Positions 31,327 to 37,093 of a stretch of 37,093 bases of DNA are shown piece by piece. A model generated the notes under the pieces. The model was not told where the DNA came from and did no database searches. It saw only the letters and a program-made list of their open reading frames with translations. Positions within the stretch are counted from its first letter, which is position 1. The number at the start of each line of letters is the position of its first letter. This DNA comes from a virus: IMG/VR virus record IMGVR_UViG_3300018910_000006, positions 1 to 37,093 of that record; one strand, given 5' to 3'. The position numbers and the translations under genes are program-made.

Positions 31327-31761
31327 TCACTGTCCCTTCTTGCGGTAGCCGCGCCGGTTCGCCAGGGCGGCCGCGGCGGTGCGACCGTACCAGCGGTTGA
31401 CGCCGCCGGTGGTGTCGTCGGGCTCGGGCCAGCGGCGGGGGCCGCCCTTGCGGGAGCGGGAGAGGTCGGCGCGGATGGTGGTGGCGCTGACCCCGACCCC
31501 GGCGTCCTCCAGCTGCTGCGCGGTGTAGAGCCGGTCCGGCTCCAGCTCGACGGCCTGGCGCTTGACGTTCCGGCTGATCCAGTCGTCCACGGCCCGGCGG
31601 TCGTACTCGTTCCAGCGGCCGCGCTTGCCGACCGGGGCCGGCCATTCAGGGTGGCGCGCCCAGGTGTTGCGGATGGTGGTGACCGGGCGGCCGATGCGGG
31701 CGGCGATCTCGTCGACGGTCTCGCGGATGGCTGTCGGGCGGGGGCGGCGGTTGGCTACCAT
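31327..31761 (-). CDS. DNA-binding protein with two helix-turn-helix segments
   Basis: It starts at ATG 31761 behind AAGGACGGACC, giving 144 residues. There are two helix-turn-helix-like parts: DEIAARIGRPVTTIRNTWARHPEWPAPVGK near residues 15-45, and LYTAQQLEDAGVGVSATTIRADLSRSRKGG near 80-110, each followed by a basic, Trp-containing wing. This pattern resembles excisionase/MerR-type or AlpA-like phage regulators. It could regulate the genes of the accessory block. It lies just upstream of the YaaC-like gene and directly downstream of the three-cassette array. Confidence 0.75.
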   Translation of the reverse strand: MVANRRPRPTAIRETVDEIAARIGRPVTTIRNTWARHPEWPAPVGKRGRWNEYDRRAVDDWISRNVKRQAVELEPDRLYTAQQLEDAGVGVSATTIRADLSRSRKGGPRRWPEPDDTTGGVNRWYGRTAAAALANRRGYRKKGQ

Positions 31762-31873
31762 GGTGGTCCGTCCTTTCGAGGATGGGTCTTCGACCGGCAA
31801 GGGTTTCGTGACGCTGCTTCGGCGGTGTGGGCTTCGGCCCGGCCCTCGCCGGTCTTTCTCTTTGTGCGGGCGG

Positions 31874-31902
31874 CCCGCCCCCGGCTGGGTGCCGGGGGCG
31901 GG
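31874..31902 (-). terminator. Terminator of cassette 1
   Basis: The perfect 12-bp stem CCCGCCCCCGGC / GCCGGGGGCGGG with loop TGGGT lies 9 bp past the stop of the cassette 1 gene. The CCGGC-TGG(G/C)T-GCCGG centre recurs after the other two cassette genes. Confidence 0.75.
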
Positions 31903-31911
31903 TCGATGGGG

Positions 31912-32286
31912 TTACTCCTCGGACTGGCTGGCGAGCCAGTTGAGGAGGTCCCGGAGCGCTTCCTCGGCCATCGTCAGGTTCGACAGCAGGCCCAGGACTC
32001 GCACCCGGTCGAACTCCTCGCCTACCAGCAGGCCGTACAGGTCGACCGCGGCCAGCCAGTGAGTGCACCCGATGGAAAGGTTCACCTGGTGCTGCTCGGG
32101 GATCGGCTGGTCGTCGGCGATGTGCACGACGCGCCGGACGGCGGGCACCATCTCCAGGTTGGTCACGACGCCGATCGGCAGGCCGATCGGGATCGGGAGA
32201 CCGGAGCAGGAGGCCACGATCACGAGGTAGACCTTCGCGATGTGCTCCCACAGGTGCTGGAGTTCGTCGTCCCTCTGGTCAGACAT
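31912..32286 (-). CDS. Cassette 1 paralogue, unknown function
   Basis: This 124-residue protein starts MSDQRDDELQHLWEHIAKVYL. Shared features with cassettes 2 and 3: a helical start, an LPIPIGLP motif (~residues 30-37), VRRVVHIADDQPIPE (~50-65), a C-x-HWLAA-[VE] motif and a helical C-terminus (SNLTMAEEALRDLLNWLASQ). I recognise no family. It is translated from AGAGAGG, in a leader that can fold to hide that site. No signal peptide or clear membrane segment is present, although VIVASCSGLPIPIGLP is hydrophobic. Confidence 0.75.
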   Translation of the reverse strand: MSDQRDDELQHLWEHIAKVYLVIVASCSGLPIPIGLPIGVVTNLEMVPAVRRVVHIADDQPIPEQHQVNLSIGCTHWLAAVDLYGLLVGEEFDRVRVLGLLSNLTMAEEALRDLLNWLASQSEE

Positions 32287-32287
32287 C

Positions 32288-32385
32288 TCCGTCCTCTCTG
32301 GAGTTGTGATGGGTCCAGAGGTGCGGGGTTCGTGGCCCCGCCCTCTGATGAGTACTTTACAGCACTCACTTAGTGGATTGCAACA
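32288..32385 (-). promoter_or_regulatory. Cassette 1 leader: promoter and switch-like hairpins
   Basis: Reading on the minus strand, TTGCAA (32383-32378) is 18 bp from TAAAGT (32359-32354). The leader RNA can form hairpin 1 (12 bp, CAGAGG-GCGGGG arms over 32316-32347, one bulge, 7-nt loop) or hairpin 2 (7 bp, CUCUGGA / UCCAGAG, 32296-32320). The two share bases 32316-32320, so they exclude each other. The Shine-Dalgarno AGAGAGG (32299-32293) overlaps the 3' arm of hairpin 2. Confidence 0.75.
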
Positions 32386-32403
32386 CCATCACCCAGAGAG
32401 GGA

Positions 32404-32434
32404 GGGGCACCCCGGCTGGCTGCCGGGGCACCCC
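32404..32434 (-). terminator. Terminator of cassette 2
   Basis: The inner stem CCCCGGC / GCCGGGG has loop TGGCT; outer GGGG/CCCC pairs flank a 2-nt mismatch. It lies 6 bp past the stop of the cassette 2 gene and has the same loop as the third cassette. Confidence 0.7.
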
Positions 32435-32440
32435 CTTACC

Positions 32441-32812
32441 TCACTCCTGCTCCCGCAGCACCTCTTCGAGGCCTTCGAGAGCCACCGACGCGGCGGTGAG
32501 GTTGATCAAGGCTTGCTGAGCCCTGATCTCGTCCCACCCGCGCGCGGTGAGCAAGGTGAACATCTCGGCTGCGCTCAGCCAGTGGAGGCACACCCCCCAG
32601 ACACCGGCCTTGACCTCGTCGGACACCGGCTGGTCGTTGATGATCTCAACCACCCGCCGGACCGCCGGGACGATCTCCTTGGAGTCGTAGGCCGGGCCGC
32701 TGGGGAGGGAGATGGGAATCGGGAGGCTGGCCACAAGGGCCACGAGGAGGTCGTAGAAGTCTACGAGCTCGGCCGCCACGTTCCGCATGCCCCACTCGGA
32801 CGCGTCAGACAT
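32441..32812 (-). CDS. Cassette 2 paralogue, unknown function
   Basis: This 123-residue protein starts MSDASEWGMRNVAAELVDFY. The shared landmarks with its paralogues are LPIPISLP, IVPAVRRVVEIINDQP and CLHWLSAAEM. Most other positions differ, so the protein sequence is much more diverged than the nearly identical leader before it. The C-terminal third is helical (INLTAASVALEGLEEVLREQE). No family is recognised. Confidence 0.75.
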   Translation of the reverse strand: MSDASEWGMRNVAAELVDFYDLLVALVASLPIPISLPSGPAYDSKEIVPAVRRVVEIINDQPVSDEVKAGVWGVCLHWLSAAEMFTLLTARGWDEIRAQQALINLTAASVALEGLEEVLREQE

Positions 32813-32816
32813 GATG

Positions 32817-32914
32817 TCCGTCCTCTCTGGAGTTGTGATGGGTCCAGAGGTGCGGGGTTCGTGGCCCCGCCCTCTGATGAGTACTTTACAGCACTTGCTT
32901 AGTGGATTGCAACA
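32817..32914 (-). promoter_or_regulatory. Cassette 2 leader: promoter and switch-like hairpins
   Basis: This 98-bp leader differs from the cassette 1 leader at two positions, both in the promoter spacer. The TTGCAA and TAAAGT boxes, both hairpins and AGAGAGG are unchanged. The distance to the start codon is 4 nt longer than in cassette 1. Confidence 0.75.
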
Positions 32915-32948
32915 TCCATCGGCGGAGGGATTCCAGGCCGGACAGCAG

Positions 32949-32987
32949 CAGGGGTCGCCCCCGGCTGGCTGCCGGGGGCGACCCCTG
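32949..32987 (-). terminator. Terminator of cassette 3
   Basis: The perfect 17-bp stem CAGGGGTCGCCCCCGGC / GCCGGGGGCGACCCCTG with loop TGGCT lies 8 bp past the stop of the cassette 3 gene. It is the strongest terminator stem in the array. Confidence 0.8.
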
Positions 32988-32995
32988 TTGGAAGG

Positions 32996-33367
32996 TCAGC
33001 CCTCCCGCTGGTTACGGAACCACATCATCGCTTCGAGCCCCGCCTGATGCCCGGTCACCAGTACCACGCTGGCGCTGTGGATCCGGTGCCGTCGCGGCTC
33101 GACCTGGTCCAGGATGGAGAGTTCCGCCGCCGCCACCCACTGATGGCAGAGGAGTTCGGCGCTGATCTTGGGTTCCTCCGGGAGGGGCTGCTCGGTGATC
33201 AGCTCCGCCGCCCGGCCTACCGCCTCGATCCTCTCCAGGATGTCCGCCTCCCGGTCGGGGAGGGAGATCGGCACGGGGAGGAGATTGCAGACCGCGATGA
33301 TGGTCCGGTAGGTCGCCTCCAGGTGCTCGCGGAACATGTTCCGCATCCGGTCTTCCTGGTCAGACAT
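32996..33367 (-). CDS. Cassette 3 paralogue, unknown function
   Basis: This 123-residue protein starts MSDQEDRMRNMFREHLEATY. Shared landmarks with the other cassettes are LPVPISLP, GRAAELITEQPLPEE and CHQWVAAAELSIL. The C-terminus (SASVVLVTGHQAGLEAMMWFRNQREG) differs most. A fully conserved Cys in the C-x-HW/QW segment may be structural. No family is recognised. It is the first of the three in transcription order. Confidence 0.75.
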   Translation of the reverse strand: MSDQEDRMRNMFREHLEATYRTIIAVCNLLPVPISLPDREADILERIEAVGRAAELITEQPLPEEPKISAELLCHQWVAAAELSILDQVEPRRHRIHSASVVLVTGHQAGLEAMMWFRNQREG

Positions 33368-33371
33368 GACG

Positions 33372-33469
33372 TCCGTCCTCTCTGGAGTTGTGATGGGTCC
33401 AGAGGTGCGGGGTTCGTGGCCCCGCCCTCCGATGAGTACTTTACAGCACTTGCTTAGTGAATTGCAACA
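33372..33469 (-). promoter_or_regulatory. Cassette 3 leader: promoter and switch-like hairpins
   Basis: This 98-bp leader differs from cassette 2 at two positions. One is in the promoter spacer; the other changes an A-U pair in hairpin 1 to a G-U wobble, so pairing is kept. Boxes, hairpin 2 and the ribosome binding site are identical. Confidence 0.75.
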
Positions 33470-33485
33470 CCCTTGGGTGAAGGAC

Positions 33486-33516
33486 GGCCCCGACCCCCGC
33501 AGCAGGGGCCGGGGCC
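33486..33516 (-). terminator. Terminator after the 71-codon gene
   Basis: The stem GGCCCCGACCCC / GGGGCCGGGGCC pairs 11 of 12 bases with a 7-nt loop, 13 bp past the stop of the gene ending at 33530. It insulates the cassette array from the genes on its right. Confidence 0.65.
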
Positions 33517-33529
33517 GCGCCGGACCGCG

Positions 33530-33745
33530 CTACACCAGGGCCCACCCCGACAGCCGGTCGTCCCGGCCGACGTCGGCCATCAGCACCTTGCCCGGCAACT
33601 CCTTGACGTCCACGCCGACCGCCTCAGCGATCTCGGCGGCCGGGTACCGCGCCGGCTCGTCCCGCTCCGCCGGCGGTACGTCGGCGACGATCTCGGCCTC
33701 GTCGCCGACGAGCAGCAGGACACGCACACGCACACGCTCGGTCAT
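33530..33745 (-). CDS. Unknown small acidic protein
   Basis: This 71-residue protein starts at ATG 33745 behind GAGGCTGACGA. It begins with a strand-like VRVRVLLLVGDEAEIVADVPPAE and continues with RYPAAEIAEAVGVDVKELPGKVLMADV and ends RDDRLSGWALV. No family is recognised. Four bases separate it from the next gene upstream, so both are one unit. Confidence 0.65.
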   Translation of the reverse strand: MTERVRVRVLLLVGDEAEIVADVPPAERDEPARYPAAEIAEAVGVDVKELPGKVLMADVGRDDRLSGWALV

Positions 33746-33748
33746 TCG

Positions 33749-33898
33749 TCAGCCTCGCTTCTGGGTCGTGGTCTCGGTCGTGGTCTCGGTCTGAGGCGCC
33801 GGGCGGCCGCGGCCGCGCCGGGCAGTATCGGCCTCCGCACGGCTGCGCTGGTTCATCTTGCGCAGCTCCTGCAGAGGGATGGTCTTGCGCAGTGCCAT
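33749..33898 (-). CDS. Unknown basic 49-residue protein
   Basis: It starts at ATG 33898 behind AGGAGCCACCAGG. The protein is basic in its first part (MALRKTIPLQELRKMNQRSRAE), then has an ARRGRGRPAPQTETTTETTTQKRG tail containing a Thr/Glu repeat. The coding reading is supported by the ribosome binding site and by tight spacing to the next gene. It could bind nucleic acid. No family is recognised. Confidence 0.6.
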   Translation of the reverse strand: MALRKTIPLQELRKMNQRSRAEADTARRGRGRPAPQTETTTETTTQKRG

Positions 33899-33935
33899 CC
33901 TGGTGGCTCCTGTCTCGTCTCGTACGGGGTGGGTG

Positions 33936-33979
33936 TCCGGGGCGGTCGGCAGGCTTGGCGGTCAGACGGCCGCCCCGGA
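33936..33979 (-). terminator. Possible terminator after the 22-codon ORF
   Basis: The 10-bp arms TCCGGGGCGG (33936-33945) and CCGCCCCGGA (33970-33979) flank a 24-nt loop, 13 bp past the stop at 33993. The long loop makes this only a moderate candidate. Confidence 0.4.
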
Positions 33980-33992
33980 GTCGTCAGGGTCG

Positions 33993-34061
33993 TCAGCGGG
34001 CGGCGTGGTTGTCGCCGGGCTGGGCGGCGGCGCACGCCGCGTGGTTGTCCTGCTGGCTCAT
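33993..34061 (-). CDS. 22-residue mini-protein candidate
   Basis: The product is MSQQDNHAAC-AAAQPGDNHAAR, with DNHAA present twice. The ATG at 34061 follows GAGAGGACAGCAC, a good ribosome binding site. The short length makes coding uncertain, but the ribosome site, the internal DNHAA repeat and the candidate terminator behind it support expression. Function unknown. Confidence 0.45.
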   Translation of the reverse strand: MSQQDNHAACAAAQPGDNHAAR

Positions 34062-34177
34062 GTGCTGTCCTCTCTGTCTCGCGGGCGTTCCCGGTGTCCG
34101 GGTCTTGCTGTCCTGCCGCCGGGTGTCCGGGTGTCCGGGCCGGACGGCTCTGTGGCGTCCAGCCCGGACGGCAGGTC

Positions 34178-34375
34178 TCAGGCGGAGGTCTGGGGCCAGC
34201 CGTCCGGCTGGCGGGTGCGGGCCGCGGCGCGGGCGCACAGCTCCTGGTAAGTGCGCTGCATGGCCTGCCGGTCCTCGGGATGTCCTCCGGCGTAGAAGTG
34301 GCGGACGAGGCCCCACGCGCAGGCGTCGGCTTCGTCCTGTAGCTCGTCGGCGAGGTCGGTATTCACGGCGTCCAT
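34178..34375 (-). CDS. Unknown 65-residue protein
   Basis: It starts at ATG 34375 with AGGAG ten bases upstream. The sequence is helical and acidic first (DAVNTDLADELQDEADACAWGLVRHFYAGG), then RQAMQRTYQELCARAAARTRQPDGWPQTSA. No family is recognised. Between its stop and the next gene lies a GTCCGG-rich stretch that can fold but has no clean terminator. Confidence 0.6.
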   Translation of the reverse strand: MDAVNTDLADELQDEADACAWGLVRHFYAGGHPEDRQAMQRTYQELCARAAARTRQPDGWPQTSA

Positions 34376-34395
34376 CGGCGTCGGCTCCTGGGTGG

Positions 34396-34599
34396 TCAGC
34401 GGCGGGTCTCTGCGGCGCACATCGCGGCGGCGGCCGCGATCGACACGGTGGTCGGGACGCGCACAGCGGGCACGGGGCGTACGGCCGGGGCCGGCCGCTC
34501 GGGTGCGCCCGGGCCAGGGGCGGGCAGGCAGGGCGGGGTGATGACGGCGGCCGCCGCGGTGGCGAGGGCGGCCGCGGCGCGGGCAGGGGTCACCGGCAC
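34396..34599 (-). CDS. Low-complexity Ala/Pro/Val protein candidate
   Basis: GTG 34599 gives 67 residues, almost all Ala, Pro, Val, Thr and Arg, with one hydrophobic Ala/Val run (ARAAAALATAAAAVITPPC). It could be a secreted or membrane peptide, but in GC-rich DNA such composition can also appear by chance. A GGGGGG tract upstream is a poor ribosome binding site. Tight spacing to both neighbours is the main support. Confidence 0.4.
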   Translation of the reverse strand: MPVTPARAAAALATAAAAVITPPCLPAPGPGAPERPAPAVRPVPAVRVPTTVSIAAAAAMCAAETRR

Positions 34600-34623
34600 G
34601 CCGACCCCCCGGTGGGGGCCGGG

Positions 34624-34866
34624 TCAGCCGAGGAAGTCGGCGATCCGGGTGATGACGTACAGGGCGCCGAGGACAGCCAGGAGCAGGACGACGTTGCGCG
34701 GGTCGACGCGCTCGGCGCGGGCGTCGGGGATGAAGCCCTCGTTGCGCGGGGCGCGGCCGGCGTGGCCGTCGTCGTGGTGGCGGTAGCGGGCGGCCTCGGC
34801 GTCGGCGCGGCACATCCAGCTGGTGCGCCAGTCGCAGTCGCCGCACTCGTAGCGCCAGGTCGCCAT
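34624..34866 (-). CDS. Zinc-finger/TM protein, unknown function
   Basis: This 80-residue protein starts at ATG 34866 behind GGGAGGCGGCC. The N-terminal WRYECGDCDWRTSWMCRADAEA followed by RYRHHDDGH carries C-x2-C, a third Cys and several His, like a zinc-ribbon of the Zn-finger/TM type. The C-terminal VVLLLAVLGALYVITRIADFLG is one membrane span. Domain order suggests a cytoplasmic zinc module tethered to the membrane. No specific role is known. Confidence 0.7.
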   Translation of the reverse strand: MATWRYECGDCDWRTSWMCRADAEAARYRHHDDGHAGRAPRNEGFIPDARAERVDPRNVVLLLAVLGALYVITRIADFLG

Positions 34867-34951
34867 GGCCGCCTCCCGGGTCCGTCAACTGCTGTCGGAA
34901 TGACGGTAGCGGTCCGGGAGGGGCGGAGGAAAGCGGATGCCTTTTTGCCCT

Positions 34952-34984
34952 GGTAAGCGAGGTAAATGGTGGTAGCTAGGTAGG
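34952..34984. repeat. Four GGTA units at near-regular spacing upstream of the zinc-finger/TM gene
   Basis: GGTA starts at 34952, 34961, 34971 and 34979 (steps 9, 10, 8 bp) in the 167-bp gap between 34867 and 35033. The phase is close to one helical turn, so it could be a binding site for a regulator. The gap also has a TACCGT box. No promoter with a clear -35 box could be assigned. Confidence 0.35.
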
Positions 34985-35033
34985 GGAATTCCGGCATACC
35001 GGCGGGGGAGGAGAGGGGCAGACCGACGAGCAC

Positions 35034-35900
35034 TCAGGCCACCTCCTCGTCCTGGCCGGTCTGCACCAGGGAGAGGGAGGGCCCGGTGGGGGTGAGGTCG
35101 GGCACCAGGTGGGCGGGCAGGCGGGGGGCCCGCCCGAGGGCCCCGGCGAGGTCCTCGACATGCACCCCGGGGCAGTTGGCCTTCTTTCCCCGGACCTTGA
35201 AGTACATCTGGGGGCGCACGGGGATGCCGGTCCCCTCCAGCAGCGACCGGAACCGGGCGGTGTCCCAGCCAGGCAGGTTCCCCTCGGCCTGGAGGTCGGC
35301 GAGGAGGTCCTCGACGCGGACGCCCTTGCCCCGGGCGCGGTCGTCGGTGTGGCCGGGGTGGACGGCTGCGGCGACGGCGTACTCGACGTACTGCCACAGG
35401 AAAGCGGCCTTGCGCTCGGCGTCGGCGGCCGCGGTCTCGAGGTGCCCCTCCCCCAACGTTTCATGATCGTTTTGGGTGGTGTCCTCGTCCTCGGTGTCCT
35501 CCTTCTCTTCGTCGGCGGCCTGCTCCGGTACCTCGGCGAAGTCGCCGCGGCGGGCGGCGATGATGCAGCAGCCGACGAACCAGGCCGCTCCTCCCACGGC
35601 CCAGGTCCAGGGCCGCGGGGCGCAGAAGTACACCACCAGGTAGCCGACGAAGGTCACGGCCAGGGCCCGGCCGAGGGTCTCCCCCTTCTCTGCCTGCTGC
35701 TTCTCCTCGGCCTCTCCCTCGGCCGGCTTCTGGCCCTTCTTCACGGGCTTCTTGGGCGCCTTCTTGGAAGCCTTCTTCTTGGTCTCGCAGCGGACCCAGG
35801 CTCCGACCGCGCCGCACATCACGGCGGTGGAGCGGATGAGGACGGGCACCAGATGGTGCGCGTCGCGCACCACGTTGATCTCTCGCAGCAGCTTCCCCAT
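35034..35900 (-). CDS. Membrane protein with Lys-rich linker, unknown function
   Basis: This 288-residue protein has a short N-terminal helix with a hydrophobic part (HHLVPVLIRSTAVMCGAVGAWV), a KKKASKKAPKKPVKKGQK linker, and two membrane spans (ALAVTFVGYLVVYFCAPRPWTW and AVGGAAWFVGCCIIAARRG). The rest is a cytoplasmic acidic linker followed by a folded part with FLWQYVEYAVAAAVHPGHTDDRARGKGVRVEDLLADLQAEG, LLEGTGIPVRPQMYFKVRGKKANCPGVHVEDLAGAL. It follows the four-span gene by one base. I recall similar Streptomyces plasmid-type proteins but cannot name a family. Context suggests a membrane complex with its neighbours. Confidence 0.75.
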   Translation of the reverse strand: MGKLLREINVVRDAHHLVPVLIRSTAVMCGAVGAWVRCETKKKASKKAPKKPVKKGQKPAEGEAEEKQQAEKGETLGRALAVTFVGYLVVYFCAPRPWTWAVGGAAWFVGCCIIAARRGDFAEVPEQAADEEKEDTEDEDTTQNDHETLGEGHLETAAADAERKAAFLWQYVEYAVAAAVHPGHTDDRARGKGVRVEDLLADLQAEGNLPGWDTARFRSLLEGTGIPVRPQMYFKVRGKKANCPGVHVEDLAGALGRAPRLPAHLVPDLTPTGPSLSLVQTGQDEEVA

Positions 35901-35901
35901 G

Positions 35902-36348
35902 TCAGGCTCCGACCAGGCTGAGCGGCAGGGAGAAGAGGCTGACCAGCAGCTGCCAGATGCTGCCCTCGGCAGCGGCGAACGAGGCGCCCATCATCAGGCC
36001 GAGCAGGGCGCCGGTGACGGGCACCAGCCGCGCGAACAGCGACAGGACGATGAACAGCAGGCAGACGGCGGTCATGCCCGGGGTGCCGAGAGCCGGGTTG
36101 CCGGCCAGCGCCTGGGGGATGGACTGGACGGCCACGCCGATGTCGTGGAACGGGGCGCCGGAGCGGAGGAACGCCAGCTCGGCGATGATGCCCCACGCCT
36201 GGGCCGGGCCAGAGGCGAGCTTCTTCTTCCCCTTGCCGACGACGCCGAGGACCAGGACGACGATCAGGATCAGGGCGATGCCGGTGGCAGGGACGGCGCC
36301 GATGGCTCCGGTGAGGTCGCCGGCGGTGAGCTGGATGGTGGTGTGCAC
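35902..36348 (-). CDS. Small multi-span membrane protein, possible pilin-like component
   Basis: This 148-residue protein starts at GTG 36348 behind AAGGAACC. The N-terminal span (TGIALILIVVLVLGVVGKGKKK) is followed by a positive stop, a polar region, and three more hydrophobic stretches (MTAVCLLFIVLSLFARLVPV, TGALLGLMMGASFAAAEG and a C-terminal LLVSLFSLPLSLVGA). The size and several spans are compatible with a small membrane subunit of a secretion system, but no signature is present. It lies in a three-gene membrane cluster. Confidence 0.7.
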   Translation of the reverse strand: MHTTIQLTAGDLTGAIGAVPATGIALILIVVLVLGVVGKGKKKLASGPAQAWGIIAELAFLRSGAPFHDIGVAVQSIPQALAGNPALGTPGMTAVCLLFIVLSLFARLVPVTGALLGLMMGASFAAAEGSIWQLLVSLFSLPLSLVGA

Positions 36349-36368
36349 GGGTGGTTCCTTCTCTCAGA

Positions 36369-37093
36369 TCAGGCGGTGCCGTACAGCAGGAGCGCGGCCA
36401 CGGCGGAGGCGACGGGGATACGGACGCAGGCCCAGAACGCGACCCGGCACAGGGCGCGGGAGGCGTGGATGAGGGGGAGGACGAAGCCGAGGGCGGTGCC
36501 GCCGGCGACGACGGCTCCGACGATGACCAGGCCGCCGAGGACGTGCGGGGTGTAGGGGCTGGTGCTGGTGGCGGCAGCGTCGTGCATCCAGCTCAGGAAG
36601 AGCTGCGGCAGACCGACGTCCCACTGGTCGGTGAAGGCTCCGTAGCCCCAGGCGCCGACGGCGGCCGCGGTGCCGTTGGTCAGGACGAAGCGCTGGGCGC
36701 GGCGGCGGAGTTCGCCCCAGGGGATGGTTCGGGCGGACAGCAGGGGCGGTGCAGCCTCCGGCGCGGGCGGGGCGGTGTCGCTGCCCCGGCCGCTGTTACC
36801 CGTGTCCTGCTCTCTCTCGTCCTCGTTTGTCTCGTCGTCCTTGCTGACGGCCGGGGTGGGCCGGGGAGAGAAGCGGAGCCGGCGGCGGGCGGGCCGCTGC
36901 TCGTCGTCCTCGGCGGGTTCGGTGTCCTGTCCGTCCGGCTGGGCGTCCGGGGTGCTGTCCGTCCGGGTGTCCGGGGTGTCCCCTTGTCCGGGCGGGGTCT
37001 TCCGCCTGCCGGTCCGGGGACGGCGTCCGGGTCGAGCGCTGCCGTCCGTCCGGCCGGACGTGTCCGGGTCGCTGTCCTGTCCGGGGGCCGTCG
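36369..37093 (-). CDS. Large membrane protein, partial (N-terminus outside the window)
   Basis: The frame is open to the right edge, giving the last ~240 residues. They begin with a repetitive, low-complexity Asp/Pro/Thr/Arg-rich domain (PDTRTDSTPDAQPDGQ and similar), followed by a folded region (LSARTIPWGELRRRAQRFVLTNGTAAAVGAWGYGAFTDQW) and three hydrophobic segments (LGGLVIVGAVVAGGTALGFVLP, ASRALCRVAFWACVRIPV, ASAVAALLLYGTA). The polyspan C-terminus and disordered linker suggest a membrane-anchored subunit of an envelope complex. The identity cannot be set without the N-terminal part. Confidence 0.65.
   Translation of the reverse strand, partial: TAPGQDSDPDTSGRTDGSARPGRRPRTGRRKTPPGQGDTPDTRTDSTPDAQPDGQDTEPAEDDEQRPARRRLRFSPRPTPAVSKDDETNEDEREQDTGNSGRGSDTAPPAPEAAPPLLSARTIPWGELRRRAQRFVLTNGTAAAVGAWGYGAFTDQWDVGLPQLFLSWMHDAAATSTSPYTPHVLGGLVIVGAVVAGGTALGFVLPLIHASRALCRVAFWACVRIPVASAVAALLLYGTA

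Noticed and set aside
32730-32745. CTGGCCACAAG as another operator of the TTGTGGCCACAA type
   Set aside because: Only one half matches, it lies inside a coding region, and the palindrome is incomplete.
32288-33469. Three near-identical 98-bp sequences taken as a CRISPR array
   Set aside because: They are ~520-550 bp apart with ORFs between them, far too long and too far apart for CRISPR repeats, and no cas gene is present.

Overview
The window is part of a siphovirus-type phage genome (prophage, lytic phage or phage-plasmid) from a very GC-rich actinobacterium, most likely Streptomyces or a close relative. The grounds are the strong codon bias, frequent GTG starts, ATGA/GTGA stop-start overlaps, and structural proteins of the kind found in Streptomyces phages. 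No tRNA, rRNA, integrase, lysis, replication or CRISPR feature was recognised. No gene-free stretch exceeds 300 bases. The gene crossing the left edge and the gene crossing the right edge are both incomplete.

Nearly everything is on the minus strand, so the late operon reads from right to left. Terminase small subunit (26.9 kb) is followed by a six-gene insert for sugar-nucleotide and glycosyl chemistry: an RmlB-like dehydratase, a glycosyltransferase-like protein, a UDP-glucose dehydrogenase-type enzyme, a second glycosyltransferase and a methyltransferase. Terminase large subunit comes next. Then come a small membrane protein and a zinc-finger-like protein, the portal, a giant 2H-phosphoesterase/MuF/prohead-protease fusion, a 17-codon ORF, the major capsid protein, a virion protein of unknown role, the major tail protein, head-tail connectors, frameshifted tail assembly chaperones, the tape measure, and a lectin-like minor tail protein at the left edge.

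From 27.0 to 29.25 kb lies a minus-strand run of small unknown genes. At 29.25-29.40 kb a compact control region carries four palindromic operators between two divergent promoters. The plus-strand side starts with a predicted ribbon-helix-helix protein, probably translated from a leaderless mRNA. Plus-strand genes continue to 30.18 kb and meet a convergent terminator.

Right of that are a YaaC-like protein, a two-HTH regulator and three tandem ~510-bp cassettes. Each cassette has a 98-bp leader that is 94-96/98 identical to the others (promoter plus mutually exclusive hairpins), a quite diverged paralogous ORF of 123-124 codons, and a terminator hairpin. Next come several very small genes, a zinc-finger/TM protein, and three consecutive membrane proteins, the last running off the right edge.

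Most notable: the triplicated leader-controlled cassettes, the operator array, a recurrent late-promoter motif (AAYGAT-17 bp-TACSST) before three late genes, the 2H-phosphoesterase fused to a MuF/protease protein, and the glycosylation cassette between the terminase subunits.
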